Source: Takakia lepidozioides (taxonomy: Eukaryota > Streptophyta > Takakiopsida > Takakiales > Takakiaceae). Taken from it: a stretch of 64,000 nucleotides of DNA. Of this stretch, positions 45,598 to 56,077 are shown piece after piece. The stretch is taken from assembly GCA_030704615.1 (NCBI GenBank), contig CM060731.1, positions 70,598,756 through 70,662,755 on the forward strand. Reading direction: 5' to 3'. The notes under the pieces were generated by a model, which was not told the origin of the DNA, made no database searches, and saw nothing but the letters and a program-made list of their open reading frames with translations. Positions within the stretch are counted from its first letter, which is position 1. Each line of letters starts with the position of its first letter. The translations under genes and the position numbers were made by a program.

Positions 45598-45927
45598 GCC
45601 CTAAAAATGGAGGGTTCGGATGGGTTATGGGAACGGATGGTGGAGATCCTCCGTCGTCAACGGACTGGATGGCAGGGGGCTGGCCAGCGGACTGGGAGAC
45701 TGGGAGACTGCTGGGCAGCGGAGTGACAGACTGGAGGGCAGCGGACTCATGGGCGGGGGACTGGCCGCGCGGCGGACGGGGGCGCTGCTGGTGGGGCGCA
45801 GTTGCTGCAGCCACACCGGCGGCAAGACGACCGCGCGCAGCAGCGGGCGGGGGGCCGGGCGCTCGTGCGCGGGGCCCACCAGCCACCTCGCACGTGCCCG
45901 TTGAAGACGCTATTATCTTAAAATGAG
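45598..45927 (-). repeat. MULE right terminal inverted repeat
   Basis: Inverted counterpart of 31983-32305, ending CTATTATCTTAAAATGAG at 45927. The middle is more diverged (different lengths of GC-rich low-complexity sequence), so the arms are old or have evolved separately. Confidence 0.88.
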
Positions 45928-46384
45928 AGGCCATTCCACACCCTCACTAAACATCTCATCGTCAATGAGTCAATTTTTGGGAAAAAAAAACAAAAAACAA
46001 AAAGTTGCCTAATTTGAAAAGATTACACATCCAAGATGCCTAATTCAAATATTTTTTCTCAAAAGTGCCTAACTGCCAAATGGCTCCAAAAATAATTAGG
46101 CAGGCAAGTGCCTAACCGGCTATCCCACTAGAGTACCTAGAATCTCACACACGAAAACGTTTTCCATCAGGGATCAGTCTACCGCTTCAAACAAAGATGC
46201 CTTATCCGGATAATTAGTATGGAGTATTGTCAATGCTTAGAGGGAGCTATACAGGTTTCTGTGACATATAATCATATTATCCCTTTCCAATTTTAGCAGC
46301 TGTGTCTAGTATTTAAGCAGATCGCAGTGCATTGTTGTGGCAGACTGACTCCCGGAAGAGGTGTAGGGATTTGAGAGCGTCAAT
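45928..46384 (+). promoter_or_regulatory. P450 5' flank with repeats
   Basis: It contains GTGCCTAA-type repeats, a palindromic AATTAGGCAGGCAAGTGCCTAA, and the segment matching 30535-30720. TATTTAAG near 46311 is TATA-like, about 75 bp before the ATG. Promoter role is inferred. Confidence 0.35.
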
Positions 46385-47969
46385 ATGGCTACTGATTATG
46401 GGCTTGGGGCTGGACTACTGCGTCTCCACCAAGAGTCGATCACAGGGAAGAAAGATGGTGTAATGTCAGCAAGGAGTGTTCTGAAGGAGCGGGTTATATT
46501 CCTCTTCTCACTTCTGCTGGTAATCAAGGTTGTCTGGGATCGCTACACATCCAAGCTACCCCCGGGACCAAAGTCATGGCCAGTTCTGGGCAACCTCCCT
46601 CTGTTGTTTGCGAAGGCCCGGAAAGGTGAGCAGCTCCACAATATTCTACGCGAATTTGGCAAAACATACGGCCCTGTAATGACAGTGTGGGAATGTTGCC
46701 TACAATTGTCATCACAGATGCGGAAGTCGCCCATGAAGCTCTCATTGTACAAGGCACAAACTTTGCTACACGGTCGTGCGCGCCGTCTCGAAATATCCTG
46801 ACCTCTGGGTACAGCACCTTGTGGTCTGCAACCTATGGCCCATATTGGCGTGCAATGCGGAGACTGCTGGTAGCAAATGTACTGAACTCGTCCAAAGTGT
46901 CGTCATGGAGACCGGAGCGGGAGGAGGTCGTTGACGACTTGTTGCAGAGACTTACAGCGCAAGCGGCAGACAATGCGGGTGTAGTGCCTCTAGTTTCGAA
47001 CTTTCGCTTGAGTATGTTGAAACTTCTGATTCACATGGTGTTCGGAAACAACTCAAGAGATTATTTTGATGAATCCACCACCAAAGAATTGGAAAAGGCT
47101 ATTCGTAAGTTGCTGGCGATAAGCCACCCGAAGCTCATGGATTTCTTCCCTCTTGTGCAGTATCTACCAAGCAGCCATAATCGAGAATCGCTAGCTATCC
47201 GGAATGAAATCGTACGGTTGTTGGGTCCGGTGGTTGGCGAAGGACTGGGGAACCGGTGCTTGGCACATACCTAGACACACTACTTGCTATGAAAGCTGAT
47301 GGAGAATACGAGATGTCAAGAACTACCATCGTGATGCTTTGCGCAGAGGCTTTCACTGGAGGCCTTGACAGCACAGCGAATGTCCTTGAGTGGGGGCTTG
47401 CCCATATGATGGACAACCCCGATATTCAGCAAAAACTGTACAGAGAGATCGAGATGGTTGTTGGCTCAAGGCCAGTGACTGATGCCGACATAGACAACTT
47501 GCCATATCTGAAGGCAGTGATAAATGAGACGCTAAGAAGACGGCCGCCTGCGCCGCTTGGTTTTCATCATGGCGTGACACAGGCATGCAAACTTGCAGGC
47601 TATGACATTCCTTCAAATGCCATAGTTTTCTTTCACTTGCAGGCTATCTCTAGCAATCCTGAAATGTGGAGTAATCCTTCTGAGTTCAAACCAGAGCGGT
47701 TCCTTGATGCAGCCGTGGATATGACAGGTTCCAGAAAAATCACAACAATTCCTTTTGGAGCGGGCCGTCGAATTTGTCCTGGGATGGGGGTAGGCTTGCT
47801 TCATACCCAACTTTTTCTTGCTAGTCTGGTGCAAGCATTTCAATGGAGCACACCGAATGGGGAAGCTGTGGACATGACAGAGAATTTGGAGTTTACAGTA
47901 AACATGAAGAACACGCTGTACGCTTCCATCAAAGAGCGGCGCAAACCTGGCCTACCTTGCAATCTTTGA
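46385..47969 (+). pseudogene. Cytochrome P450, A-type (CYP71 clan), two frame breaks
   Basis: Intronless. The N-terminus has a membrane anchor (VIFLFSLLLVIKVVW) and the proline hinge LPPGPKSWPVLGNLP (about 46549-46590). Frame changes occur near 46686 and near 47240. Later motifs are all present: I-helix FTGGLDSTAN (about 47350-47380), K-helix ETLRRRPP (ExxR), FKPERFLD (PERF) and the haem loop FGAGRRICPG with the Cys ligand near 47777-47779. Total length about 525 residues, normal for a microsomal P450. The B-C region (VITDAEVAHEALI, YGPYWRAMRR) recalls CYP77/CYP89-like enzymes, but family and substrate are not established. Either a recent pseudogene or a gene with two sequence errors; everything else looks functional. 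Confidence 0.85.
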
Positions 47970-48086
47970 TGGGAGAGGTGTTTCTGAAGCTCTGCATAGT
48001 TCCTGATCAGGGGTGGCATGTACGTCAGAAGCACGTACAATATATAGAGCTCAGGCTTGTAGACAATACGAGGCCAGGCATAAACC

Positions 48087-48592
48087 AGTGTTAGACCGGT
48101 ATACGTGGTCAGACCTGGGTATGTAGGAAAGGTATGAATAATGGCATACCCGACTGTGCCGCTCAAGTGGCAACCTCCTCAGGTGTCAAACTTGAGCCGC
48201 TGAAGTGGGAAACTGGTAATTGGTGAGAAAACTCAAAGTACTGGTTAGCTCATATATGTCTTTCAATGTTGTTTCATGAACCTTTCAGTGTACTATTTCT
48301 AGCTTTATGACATATCTCAATATGTATGAAGAGCTTGTGTAATGACATTTCTGATTTGGTATGAAGAGCAGTAGAAGTATCATACCAATGTTCATATATC
48401 CCTAGTATGGATACTAAAAAATTCAAAACCAATACCATACTCATCTACAGTACATTTTACATGTCCTCTTACCCTATTGATACCCCTGATACACTACTAG
48501 GTGATACCTGCAACCATACCTTTACCAGGGATGGGATCCTCCATACCAGAACCAGTCTGGTATTTAAAAATACATAACCCGGTCCAACACTG
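48087..48592. mobile_element. 506-bp MITE with TIRs and target duplication
   Basis: Ends are CAGTGTTAGACCGG and, inverted, CAGTGTTGGACCGG. The flanks are both GGCATAAAC (48078-48086 and 48593-48601). The paralogous site in the right duplicate (about 55425) has one GGCATAAAC and no insert. The TIR start fits hAT-type elements, though 9 bp (rather than 8) can be read as the duplication. No coding capacity. Confidence 0.88.
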
Positions 48593-49025
48593 GGCATAAA
48601 CCCAGTATCTACTCCGTTCAAGAGTTCAGATAATTAGCACTCACTACTTTTGCAGTCATGGAAAGGAAGATATCAGGCAGCTCCTAATATCGGCAACAAC
48701 CAGAATGATGGAGGCTATCTGATCCTTGTGAACAATTCACAAGACCCTTGGCGCTTTCCTCTAGAATGGTTGCTCGTGCAAATTATGAGCAGACACAGGT
48801 ATGCACTTTGTATAACTCAGTAATCCTCCCAAACAATCTAGTTTCATATTATAAAGCTCTGCACTCAGAATCGTACAGTTGGACCAAGCTCCATGTGTCA
48901 GATGATGCAGGCAGATTAGCATCACAGTATTGAAGACTTTCTCGTAGATGATCAAGCTTGTTCCACACACAACACATCTGCATACCAGAGCTGGACCTCA
49001 GCTGGAGTGGGCTATACATATCTCT

Positions 49026-49240
49026 TCATAGACGATTGTATAATAAAATTCTAAATATCTTTTCTCCTTGGGCTATAGCATGTATCTCTCGCTCCGTGGC
49101 CACTCCAAGGGGGTTTTCCTTAAGCCATCCATCCTCATCATACAAAGTCAAATCAGGCAAACGCAGGAGTCATTGTCATTTGTTCGTCGAAATGGTGTCA
49201 TATCCACATCCACTTCCTCCACATCTCACTGAAGGAATAT
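49026..49240 (-). pseudogene. Truncated duplicate of the last tRNA methyltransferase exon
   Basis: It matches exon 8 of the gene at 55831-56046, including the acceptor (CTGCAGATATTCC-type border at 49240) and the stop region, but has several small indels that break the frame. No other exons of the gene are present here. Confidence 0.8.
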
Positions 49241-49548
49241 CTGCAATATCACCAGAATTATGCAAGTATTCCAGTCAGCACCTTGTGAAGCCATATTCCG
49301 GTTCCAGGGGTTTATTCCCCTTTCCTCGGACCGGGATGACTTGAATCAAGGGTATGTAGTCGGCAAGGCTTGATGGTAGAGAGGACGGAATCTACCGTAG
49401 AGGACTTAATGACTTCAATCATCCAACACTCATCACATTCCCTTCATCCACACATTGATGTACACCAAACGTACACTCTTAGATCGTAAAACACTGTCAA
49501 TTTTTTTTCTTTGTAATTCAAGGGACCTCCCTGGCCGCAAGGTTCCCC

Positions 49549-49680
49549 GATTTACGGGAAGTACCTTCCGCTTTTGGAAGGGTCCCCCAATTTGCGGGAA
49601 GTACCTTCCGCTTTTGGAAGGGTCCCCCAATTTGCGGGAAGTACCTTCCGCGTGTGAAAGGGTCCCCCGATTTGCCGGGC
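49549..49680 (+). repeat. 40-bp tandem array, 3.3 units
   Basis: Units starting TTTRCGGGAAGTACCTTCCG at 49551, 49591 and 49631, with a partial at 49671. The period is exactly 40 bp. Each unit contains the self-complementary stretch CGGGAAGTACCTTCCG and GGAAGGGTCCCCC. Confidence 0.9.
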
Positions 49681-49720
49681 AAGGAGTGGGAAAGAAAAAT
49701 TTCCCAGTTTTTCACGTTGG

Positions 49721-49831
49721 GGAAGGGTCGTTCCCACGGCCCTTCCTGAATATTCGAGCACCCAGAACTCGGGCTCCACCCTCGTTGCCGGTGCTCTCAA
49801 ATTCAGGAAGGGCCTTGGGAACAACCCTTCC
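49721..49831. repeat. Inverted repeat with 42-bp arms
   Basis: The arm 49721-49762 (GGAAGGGTCGTTCCCACGGC...GAGCACC) and the arm 49790-49831 (GGTGCTC...CCTTGGGAACAACCCTTCC) are inverse with few mismatches, separated by 27 bp. It continues the GGAAGGG theme of the adjacent array, so the two probably form one small foldback unit. Confidence 0.85.
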
Positions 49832-50340
49832 CTAATACAAAATTCACCACCACCCAAGGCTCAAGTGCCCCATTTAAATATGATACCAACCCTGCATAGC
49901 TTTATAAAAAGACCCAAGTGGGGTGACTGTACAAATGGGTGTAACTGTCCCCAAGAGGAAACAACCAAAGCTCGTAGAGCTAGATATATTAACACAAAGA
50001 AAGAAGCCTAAAAGCCAATCAGTAGGGCCACGTGCTCAGATGATCAGAGGCTGCTTATATTACAAACGATGTCCTTCTCACTTAGACAACACTAGGATAA
50101 AAGTAGCTGTTATAATAAAACAAAAGTGTAAAAGCAAGCTACAGCTCAACAAAGTTCCAAGTAGCCTCACAAGAAGTCCCAATTCTGTATTTAATAATTA
50201 AGGAAAAGATACAGTCGTTGGATTAATCCATGTTTCATTCATGTTAAACCATCTAAAGTTGACAGTGTCACACATTAGGGTGCTCAATTTCCTATTTTTC
50301 TATTTCATTTTATTCTTATTTTTGTGTTTTTATTTATTGG
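49832..50340. other. Intergenic, no gene seen
   Basis: AT-rich, without recognisable coding or repeat structure, up to the truncated 3' end of the inverted copia copy. Confidence 0.4.
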
Positions 50341-50344
50341 TATA

Positions 50345-52315
50345 GTCAATAGTGGATTTTCGACTATCTGGCTCACCAGCCCAGCAAAAGCCTACCAGAA
50401 TAGAAGCATTTTTTCCTTGTGAAGAATATTGAAGACCACTTGCCCGTGTACTTTTAGGTATCTAAAGATACGTTTGACTGCCTGCCAATGTACTGGTCCC
50501 GGATTTGCGGAATGCTAAGGCATTGCCCCACTGCAAATGCTAAATCTGGACGAGTTCAAACCATGGCATAGGTCAAAGAACCAATGGCTTGTTGATCCAC
50601 TTTTTCGGGTGTGTGAGGTGAAACATCGTGATCTCAAAGGCAGTTTGTAATTCAATCTTGGTGCGAAGCAGAAGTGAAACATTGTCACAAACTAAGATTG
50701 CATCATCCACATATAACGCAAAGGATAAGAAACGAGCCACAATGCCCACGAACATAATTGCAATGTGCGCCTGTGCGGTGAAAGCCCACTTGGAGAAGGT
50801 AAGAGTCAATCCTCTCGTACCATGCGTGCAGAGCTTGTTTAAGACCATATAGACTTCCAAGGAGGCAACATACTTGGTGTTCATGGCCTGCCTTCACAAA
50901 GCCTTCAGGTTGACGCATGTAGATCTACTCTTTGAGGTGGCCCTGCAAGAATGTCGTTTCGACATCCATTTGGTTAACCTCCCAATTGTGAATTGCTGCA
51001 GTGCCAAAAGAACACGAATGGATGTGATCTTGACCACAGGAGAAAAGGTATCGATGTAGTCAAGACCTGCAACTTGAGAGTACCCTTTGGCGACAAGTCA
51101 AGCTTTATAGCGCTCAACCGTCCCATCAGGATTCAACTTGAGTTTTAAAACTCACTTGCAGTTCACTGGCTTACGGCCCGCTGGAAAATCAGCTAACGCC
51201 CAAGTATTGTTCTTCATTGAGGACTGAAACTGAGAGTCAATGCGCATCAAGCCTTGTCAATGCTGCATGGTAAGATTAGGGTTCGGTCGTAAGACAAGAC
51301 TTAGATGGACGCTCATGAAAATGAAGATATTTGGGATTAGGTTTGACTAGACGACAAGACCTGGTAACTTGTGGTTGGGCAAATGTAAAACCAGAGAGTG
51401 CAGGGAAAGAGGGATCAATGGTAGACGGAAGTTCATGTGGGATAAAGGGCTGAAGCTCAAATATGTAGTGTGTCATCAGAGAATAAAAGGTTATTATATG
51501 ACATACGACGCTCTGAGGATCTGTAGGAGAGGTAGATCCAGCAAGAGAGGTGGTGGAACTAGTCACATCAGTGAGTGGTGGAGTATGTGGTAAAGCCATA
51601 GGGTCAATAGGTGGGGCAGGGGGTGGAGGTGGAGGTGGAATGTTCAGATTTAGCTTTTAGAAGTACAATAAAACAGCTGCAGTCATCGATGAAGGTAAGA
51701 AAGTATCTTGGCTCCTCCACGAGAGATGGTCTGCATCGGGCCACATACATCGGAATGGACAAGGGCCAAAAGTTCTGTTGTTCTGGTGCCCTCCAAGTTT
51801 GGTAATTTTTGTCTTCATCACGACTGATAACTATTTGTTGAGTTTGAATATCAAGTAGTCTGTAGCCTTAACATGAGTGTGATAGCCACAAATCTGCACC
51901 TACAGCTTTTAGCATCCACTTTCTTCCTTTTCTCCTTGGGAATATGAGCATAGACAAGGCAACCAAAAATGAGCAAATGCGTAAAATTTGGTGTTCTGCC
52001 TGTCCATACCTCTTCAGGAGTCCTATTGGCTAGCCTTTGTAATCAGTTTATTATGTAAATAATTGGCTCTAGTGATAGCCTCACCCTAAATACTATCGGG
52101 CGTATTTGCCGCTTTCAGCATACTCTTAGCGGACTCCACTAGAGTTCTAATTCTACGCTCAGCTACCCAATTTTGTTGAGGTGTATAAGTAACTATAAGC
52201 TGATGTTAAATCCCATGTTGAGTACAATATAATTGAAATGCTTTAGAAACAAACTCGGAGCCATTGTCACTCTGCTGGAGCTTCACGTAGTTGATAGACT
52301 GACACGAGGACTGAC
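50345..52315 (-). pseudogene. Ty1/copia element, inverted copy (integrase, RT, RNase H remnants)
   Basis: On the minus strand, about 52290-51850 gives copia integrase core sequence (QSDNGSEFVSKAFQLYCTQ, VTYTPQQNWVAERR, MLKAANTPDS). 51600-50560 gives the linker and RT ([46 protein letters not shown]) with several frame changes. 50580-50345 gives the RT/RNase H junction (YAMVCTRPDLAF). It is cut at 50345 and lacks LTRs. Confidence 0.82.
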
Positions 52316-52574
52316 AACATATTAGGGCACCCATTAAAATTATGTGAAGGCTGTCTCTTTGGCTTCTCTACCAACCGATGGACACCTTTAGCGGGAGTCA
52401 GCTTCTCCTCTACTAGATCCTGAGCAGGCTACCATAACAGTAGGGGATCTTACGAGACCTTTATATCCTCTCTCACTTGTTGTTCCACGTGTACCAACAC
52501 TTCCTCCACCTCCACCCCTTGCACCACCTATTGTGCATGTGGCTTTACCACATACTCCACCACTCATTCATGGG

Positions 52575-53010
52575 GGACTTATTCATCATTTGCTCTGCTA
52601 TTATTAATTAATATATCTATGGTTTGTGTTTACGTTTTATTTGGGGCCTGCATGTGCAGAGCCCCCTAGGTATTAGTAAGTAATAACTGAAAAAATAGTA
52701 AGACGCAAGGGAAGAGAGCCCTGCTCTCTTTATATACCCTCCCAGGACGGTGGGACCTTCTAGAAGCCCCCCTCGAGCGGTGGGACCCTTCTAGAAGGTT
52801 GCCCTAGGACACATATCACCCCTAGGTGACACTTGCTTCCCCCATGGGCGCATGAACCATCCCCTATTTAACAGGTCTCACTTTCCTATCTTTTTCTTTT
52901 AACCCCCCTACATGGCAATTATTAATTCAACTCTTGCTGTAGCATACTGTAACCCCCATTTTTAATTCCTAGACCACCCTCTAATCTTCACACCAACTTC
53001 GAACCTGGGC
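52575..53010. mobile_element. 430-bp insertion inside the plus copia copy
   Basis: Sequence matching the minus copy around ACCACATACTCCACCACTCA is interrupted here and resumes at GATGTGACTAGTTCCACC (about 53018). The insert includes TATATA-like CTTTATATACCC and two GGTGGGACCYTTCTAGAAG repeats (about 52749-52797). It could be a solo LTR of another element; the class is not established. Confidence 0.5.
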
Positions 53011-54768
53011 CCTTATTGATGTGACTAGTTCCACCACCTCTCATGTTGGATCTACCTCTCCTACAGAGCCTCCATTAGAGTGTCATATGTCATATAATAA
53101 CCCTTTATTCTCTGATGATACACTACCTATTGTTGAGCTTCAGCCCTTTATCCCATATGAACTTCCGTCTACCACTGGTCCCTCTTTCCCTGCACTCTCC
53201 CATTTCACATTTGGTACCCAACCACAAGTTATCAGGTCTGATCGTCGAGTCAAACGGTAATCCCAAATATCTTCATTTTCAGGAGCGTCCATCTAAGTCT
53301 AGTCTTATGACCGAACCCCCATCTTACCATGAAGCTCTCACAAGGCCTGATACTCAACATTTGGCATGTTGCCATTGACTCAAAGTTTCAGTCCTTAATG
53401 AAGAACAAATATACTTGGGCGTTAGCTGATCTTCAAGCGGGCCGTAAGCCGGTGAACTGCAAGCAGGTTTTTAGACTCAAGTTGAATCTTCATGGGACGG
53501 CTTGTCGCCAAAGGGTACTCTCAAGTTGCAGGTCTTGACTACACTGATACCTTTTCTCTTGTGTCAAGATCACATCCATTCATGTTCTTTTGGCACTGGC
53601 AGCAATTCACAATTGGGAGGTTGACCAAATGGATGTCAGAACGACATTCTTATGTGGCCACCTCAAAAGAGGAGATCTACATGTGTCAACCTGAAGGCTT
53701 TGTAAAGGCAGGCCATGAACACCAAATCTGTCGCCTCCTTGGAAGTCTATATGGTCTTAAACAAGCTCACAAGCACGAGAGGATTGACTCTTACCTTCTC
53801 CAAGTGGGCTTTCACCGCACATACCCAGATTGCAATGTCTATGTTCGTGGGCATTGTGGCTCATTTCTCATCCTTGCGTTATATGTGGATGATGCAATCG
53901 TAGTTTGCGACAACACCTAAAGAAGTGGAAGCTATACCTTATCAACAAGCCGTTGGTTCTTTGACCTATGCCATGGTCTATACTCGTCCAGATTTAGCGT
54001 TTGTAGTGGGGGAGTGTCTCAGCAATCCGCATCCTTGACCAGTACATTGGCACGCAGTCAAACGTATCTTTAGATACCTGAAAGGTACACCGGCAAGTGG
54101 TCTTCAATATTCTTCACAAGGAAAAAATGCTTCTACTCTGGTAGGCGTTTGTTGCCGACTAGGCTGGTGAGCCAGACAGTCGAAAATCCACTACTGGCTA
54201 CACTTATTTGCTTGGAGGTGGGGCTGTTAGTTGGAGTAGTAAACACCAACCTACTATAGCCTTGTCTAGTAAACAGACAGAGTATAAAGCAACAACAGAA
54301 GCTGCAAAAGATGTTGTACGGATTAGACAACTACTACATGATGTTGGACAAGTTCAATCAACAGCAACAGGTCTCAAATGCGACAATCGGAGTTGTATTG
54401 CTCTTTCATATGATCACAAATTCCATGCAAGAACAAAACATCGAGATACAATATCACAATATATGTGAGGTGATCACACGAGGAATGGTGAAGTTGCAGG
54501 AATACTGCTGATGAGAACGTTGCAGACATATTTACTAAATCTCTTACCAAGATGAAGCATGAGTATTGTGCTCATCTTCTTGGTCTCATTGCTACTTGAT
54601 CTCTAGAGTTGAAGCAGCTCTATATTGGTTTTCTTTACAACTTATCAACCAAGACTTGTTTTTGTTCAAGACTAGCCACCTTGTGCAAAGTGCAAGCTTT
54701 AGGTTACATAGTAGAAACCTAGAGGGTAGCATTGAGCTCTAGAACATGACTCACTATCTAAGTGGGAG

Positions 54769-54904
54769 TGTTGAAGGGTTTGTACATTAGTAAGTCAAGT
54801 AGTAAAGGTACATTCAGAGACTTTAATACAACGCTTGTATTCTGTCTCAACTCTCTCTCTCTTGTATGCTTATACTGAGTCTATAGAATGATTAAATTCT
54901 TACA
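54769..54904 (+). repeat. Short LTR (3') of the copia copy
   Basis: It begins TGTTGAAGGG right after a purine stretch (AAGTGGGAG) and ends TTCTTACA; 136 bp, a usual size for small copia LTRs. No matching 5' LTR is visible, so the right edge is tentative. Confidence 0.5.
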
Positions 54905-55376
54905 CGGCCTTAACTTGAACGATTCAAAGTGGTTAAGACTCTTACAACCTCTAAAATAGCATCGATTGATCCACTGTGCGTATGTGGTTACAATGCAGAG
55001 CACAGGGATTCGAATTGCACGCTTGCTCGCATGAAAACAGGGAGTTTGGAGAGCTGCACTCTTCAATGCGGAGAGAGACGAAATCGCATCTGACCATGTG
55101 CCAGCCGCCCACACACGGGCAGCTGCCCGCTACAATAATGAAAATTAACTTACATATGTATTTGATATAAAAAACCGTATACATATATACGAGAAAGTAG
55201 GCCTGAACCCTAGGGTTATGAATCTTTTGGAGCCTATCGTAGGCTAAAACGATCCCTAGGCCTAAGACAAAATCTTGACCCCAGGATACGGAATATTATA
55301 AGAATCTACCACCAGGACACGGGAATCTTTCCTGGGGTCCGGGCCCCCTTCATGCTTGGCCTTTATGCTTTTCCCT
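54905..55376. other. Intergenic, no gene seen
   Basis: No recognisable coding segment. It ends at the border of the right duplicate. Confidence 0.4.
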
Positions 55377-56077
55377 ACAGAAGCACGTAAATAGAGCTCA
55401 GGATTGTAGACAATATGAGCCCAGGCATAAACCCAGTACCTACTCCGTTCAAGAGTTCAGATAGTTAGCACTCACTACTTTCGCAGTCATTCGAAGCATG
55501 GAAAGTAATCTGTCAGGCAGCTTCTAATGTCGGCACTAACCAGAATGATTGAGTCTATCTTCACAAGACTCTTGCTCTTTCGTCTAGAAGGGTTGCAGGT
55601 ATGAATGAGCACTTTGTAGAACTCAGTAATCCTCCCGAACAATCTTGTTTGACATTATAGAGCTCTGCAATCAGAATCTCACAGTTGGACCAAGCTCCAT
55701 GTGTCAGTCGATGCAGGCAGATTAGCATCACAGTATTCAAGACTTTTTCTTAGATGATCAAGCTTGTTCCACACACACACATCTACATACCAGAGCTGGA
55801 CCTCAGCTGGGCTAGGCTATACATATCTCTTCAGAGGCGTCTGTATAAAATTCTATATATTTTTTCTCCTTGGGCTATAGCATGTATCTCTCGCTCCGTG
55901 GCCACTCCAAGGGGGTTTTCCTTAAGCCATCCATCCTCATCATACAAAGTCAAATCAGGCACTTGCAGGAGACATCTGTCATTTTGTTCGTCGAACTGGT
56001 CTCTCATATCCACAGCCACTTCCTCCACATCTGACTGAAGGAATATCTGCAAAACTACCAGAATTATGCAAGTCAGC
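55377..56077 (+). repeat. Right copy of the direct duplication (functional gene end)
   Basis: It holds exon 8 of the tRNA methyltransferase gene and its 3' flank, and gives the empty site for the MITE. Homology with the left copy stops at about 56077, inside intron 7. Confidence 0.85.

Larger units (their letters stand above)
31983..45927. mobile_element. Giant MULE-type transposon with Ulp1-like gene
   Basis: About 13.9 kb bounded by inverted repeats of roughly 320 bp, both starting CTCATTTTAAGATAATAGCG at the outer edges. Inside: a repeat-rich left arm, plus-strand genes (35.6-41.3 kb) ending in a C48 protease, a spacer, and a minus-strand SWIM-type transposase gene (45.4-42.1 kb). Long TIRs and a SWIM transposase identify a Mutator-like element. 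MULEs carrying Ulp1-like genes are known in plants (Kaonashi type), and this resembles them in content. No clear target-site duplication was seen beside the TIRs, and both genes are damaged. Confidence 0.82.
48025..49285 (+). repeat. Left copy of a direct duplication (tRNA methyltransferase 3' end)
   Basis: Colinear with 55377-56077: shared blocks include AGAGCTCAGG..TTGTAGACAATA, TACTCCGTTCAAGAGTTCAG, CCAAGCTCCATGTGTCAG and CCTTGGGCTATAGCATGTATC. Without the MITE it is about 750 bp. It lies just after the P450 stop. Confidence 0.85.
52370..54904 (+). pseudogene. Ty1/copia element, plus copy (RT, RNase H, 3' end)
   Basis: This is the inverse of the minus copy over 51600-50345. It has RT fragments ([37 protein letters not shown] near 53876-53910), VGSLTYAMVYTRPDLAF (about 53950), the RNase H end NVADIFTKSLTKMKHEYCAHL (about 54515-54580) and a 3' LTR. 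It carries multiple frameshifts and stops. The integrase core is not recognisable. A 430-bp insert splits it at about 52580-53010. Confidence 0.8.

Noticed and set aside
46680-46700. An intron in the P450 explaining the first frame change
   Set aside because: No room for an intron: coding homology is continuous on both sides within a few bases.
49549-49680. CRISPR-like array
   Set aside because: Head-to-tail 40-bp units without spacers, in a eukaryotic genome.
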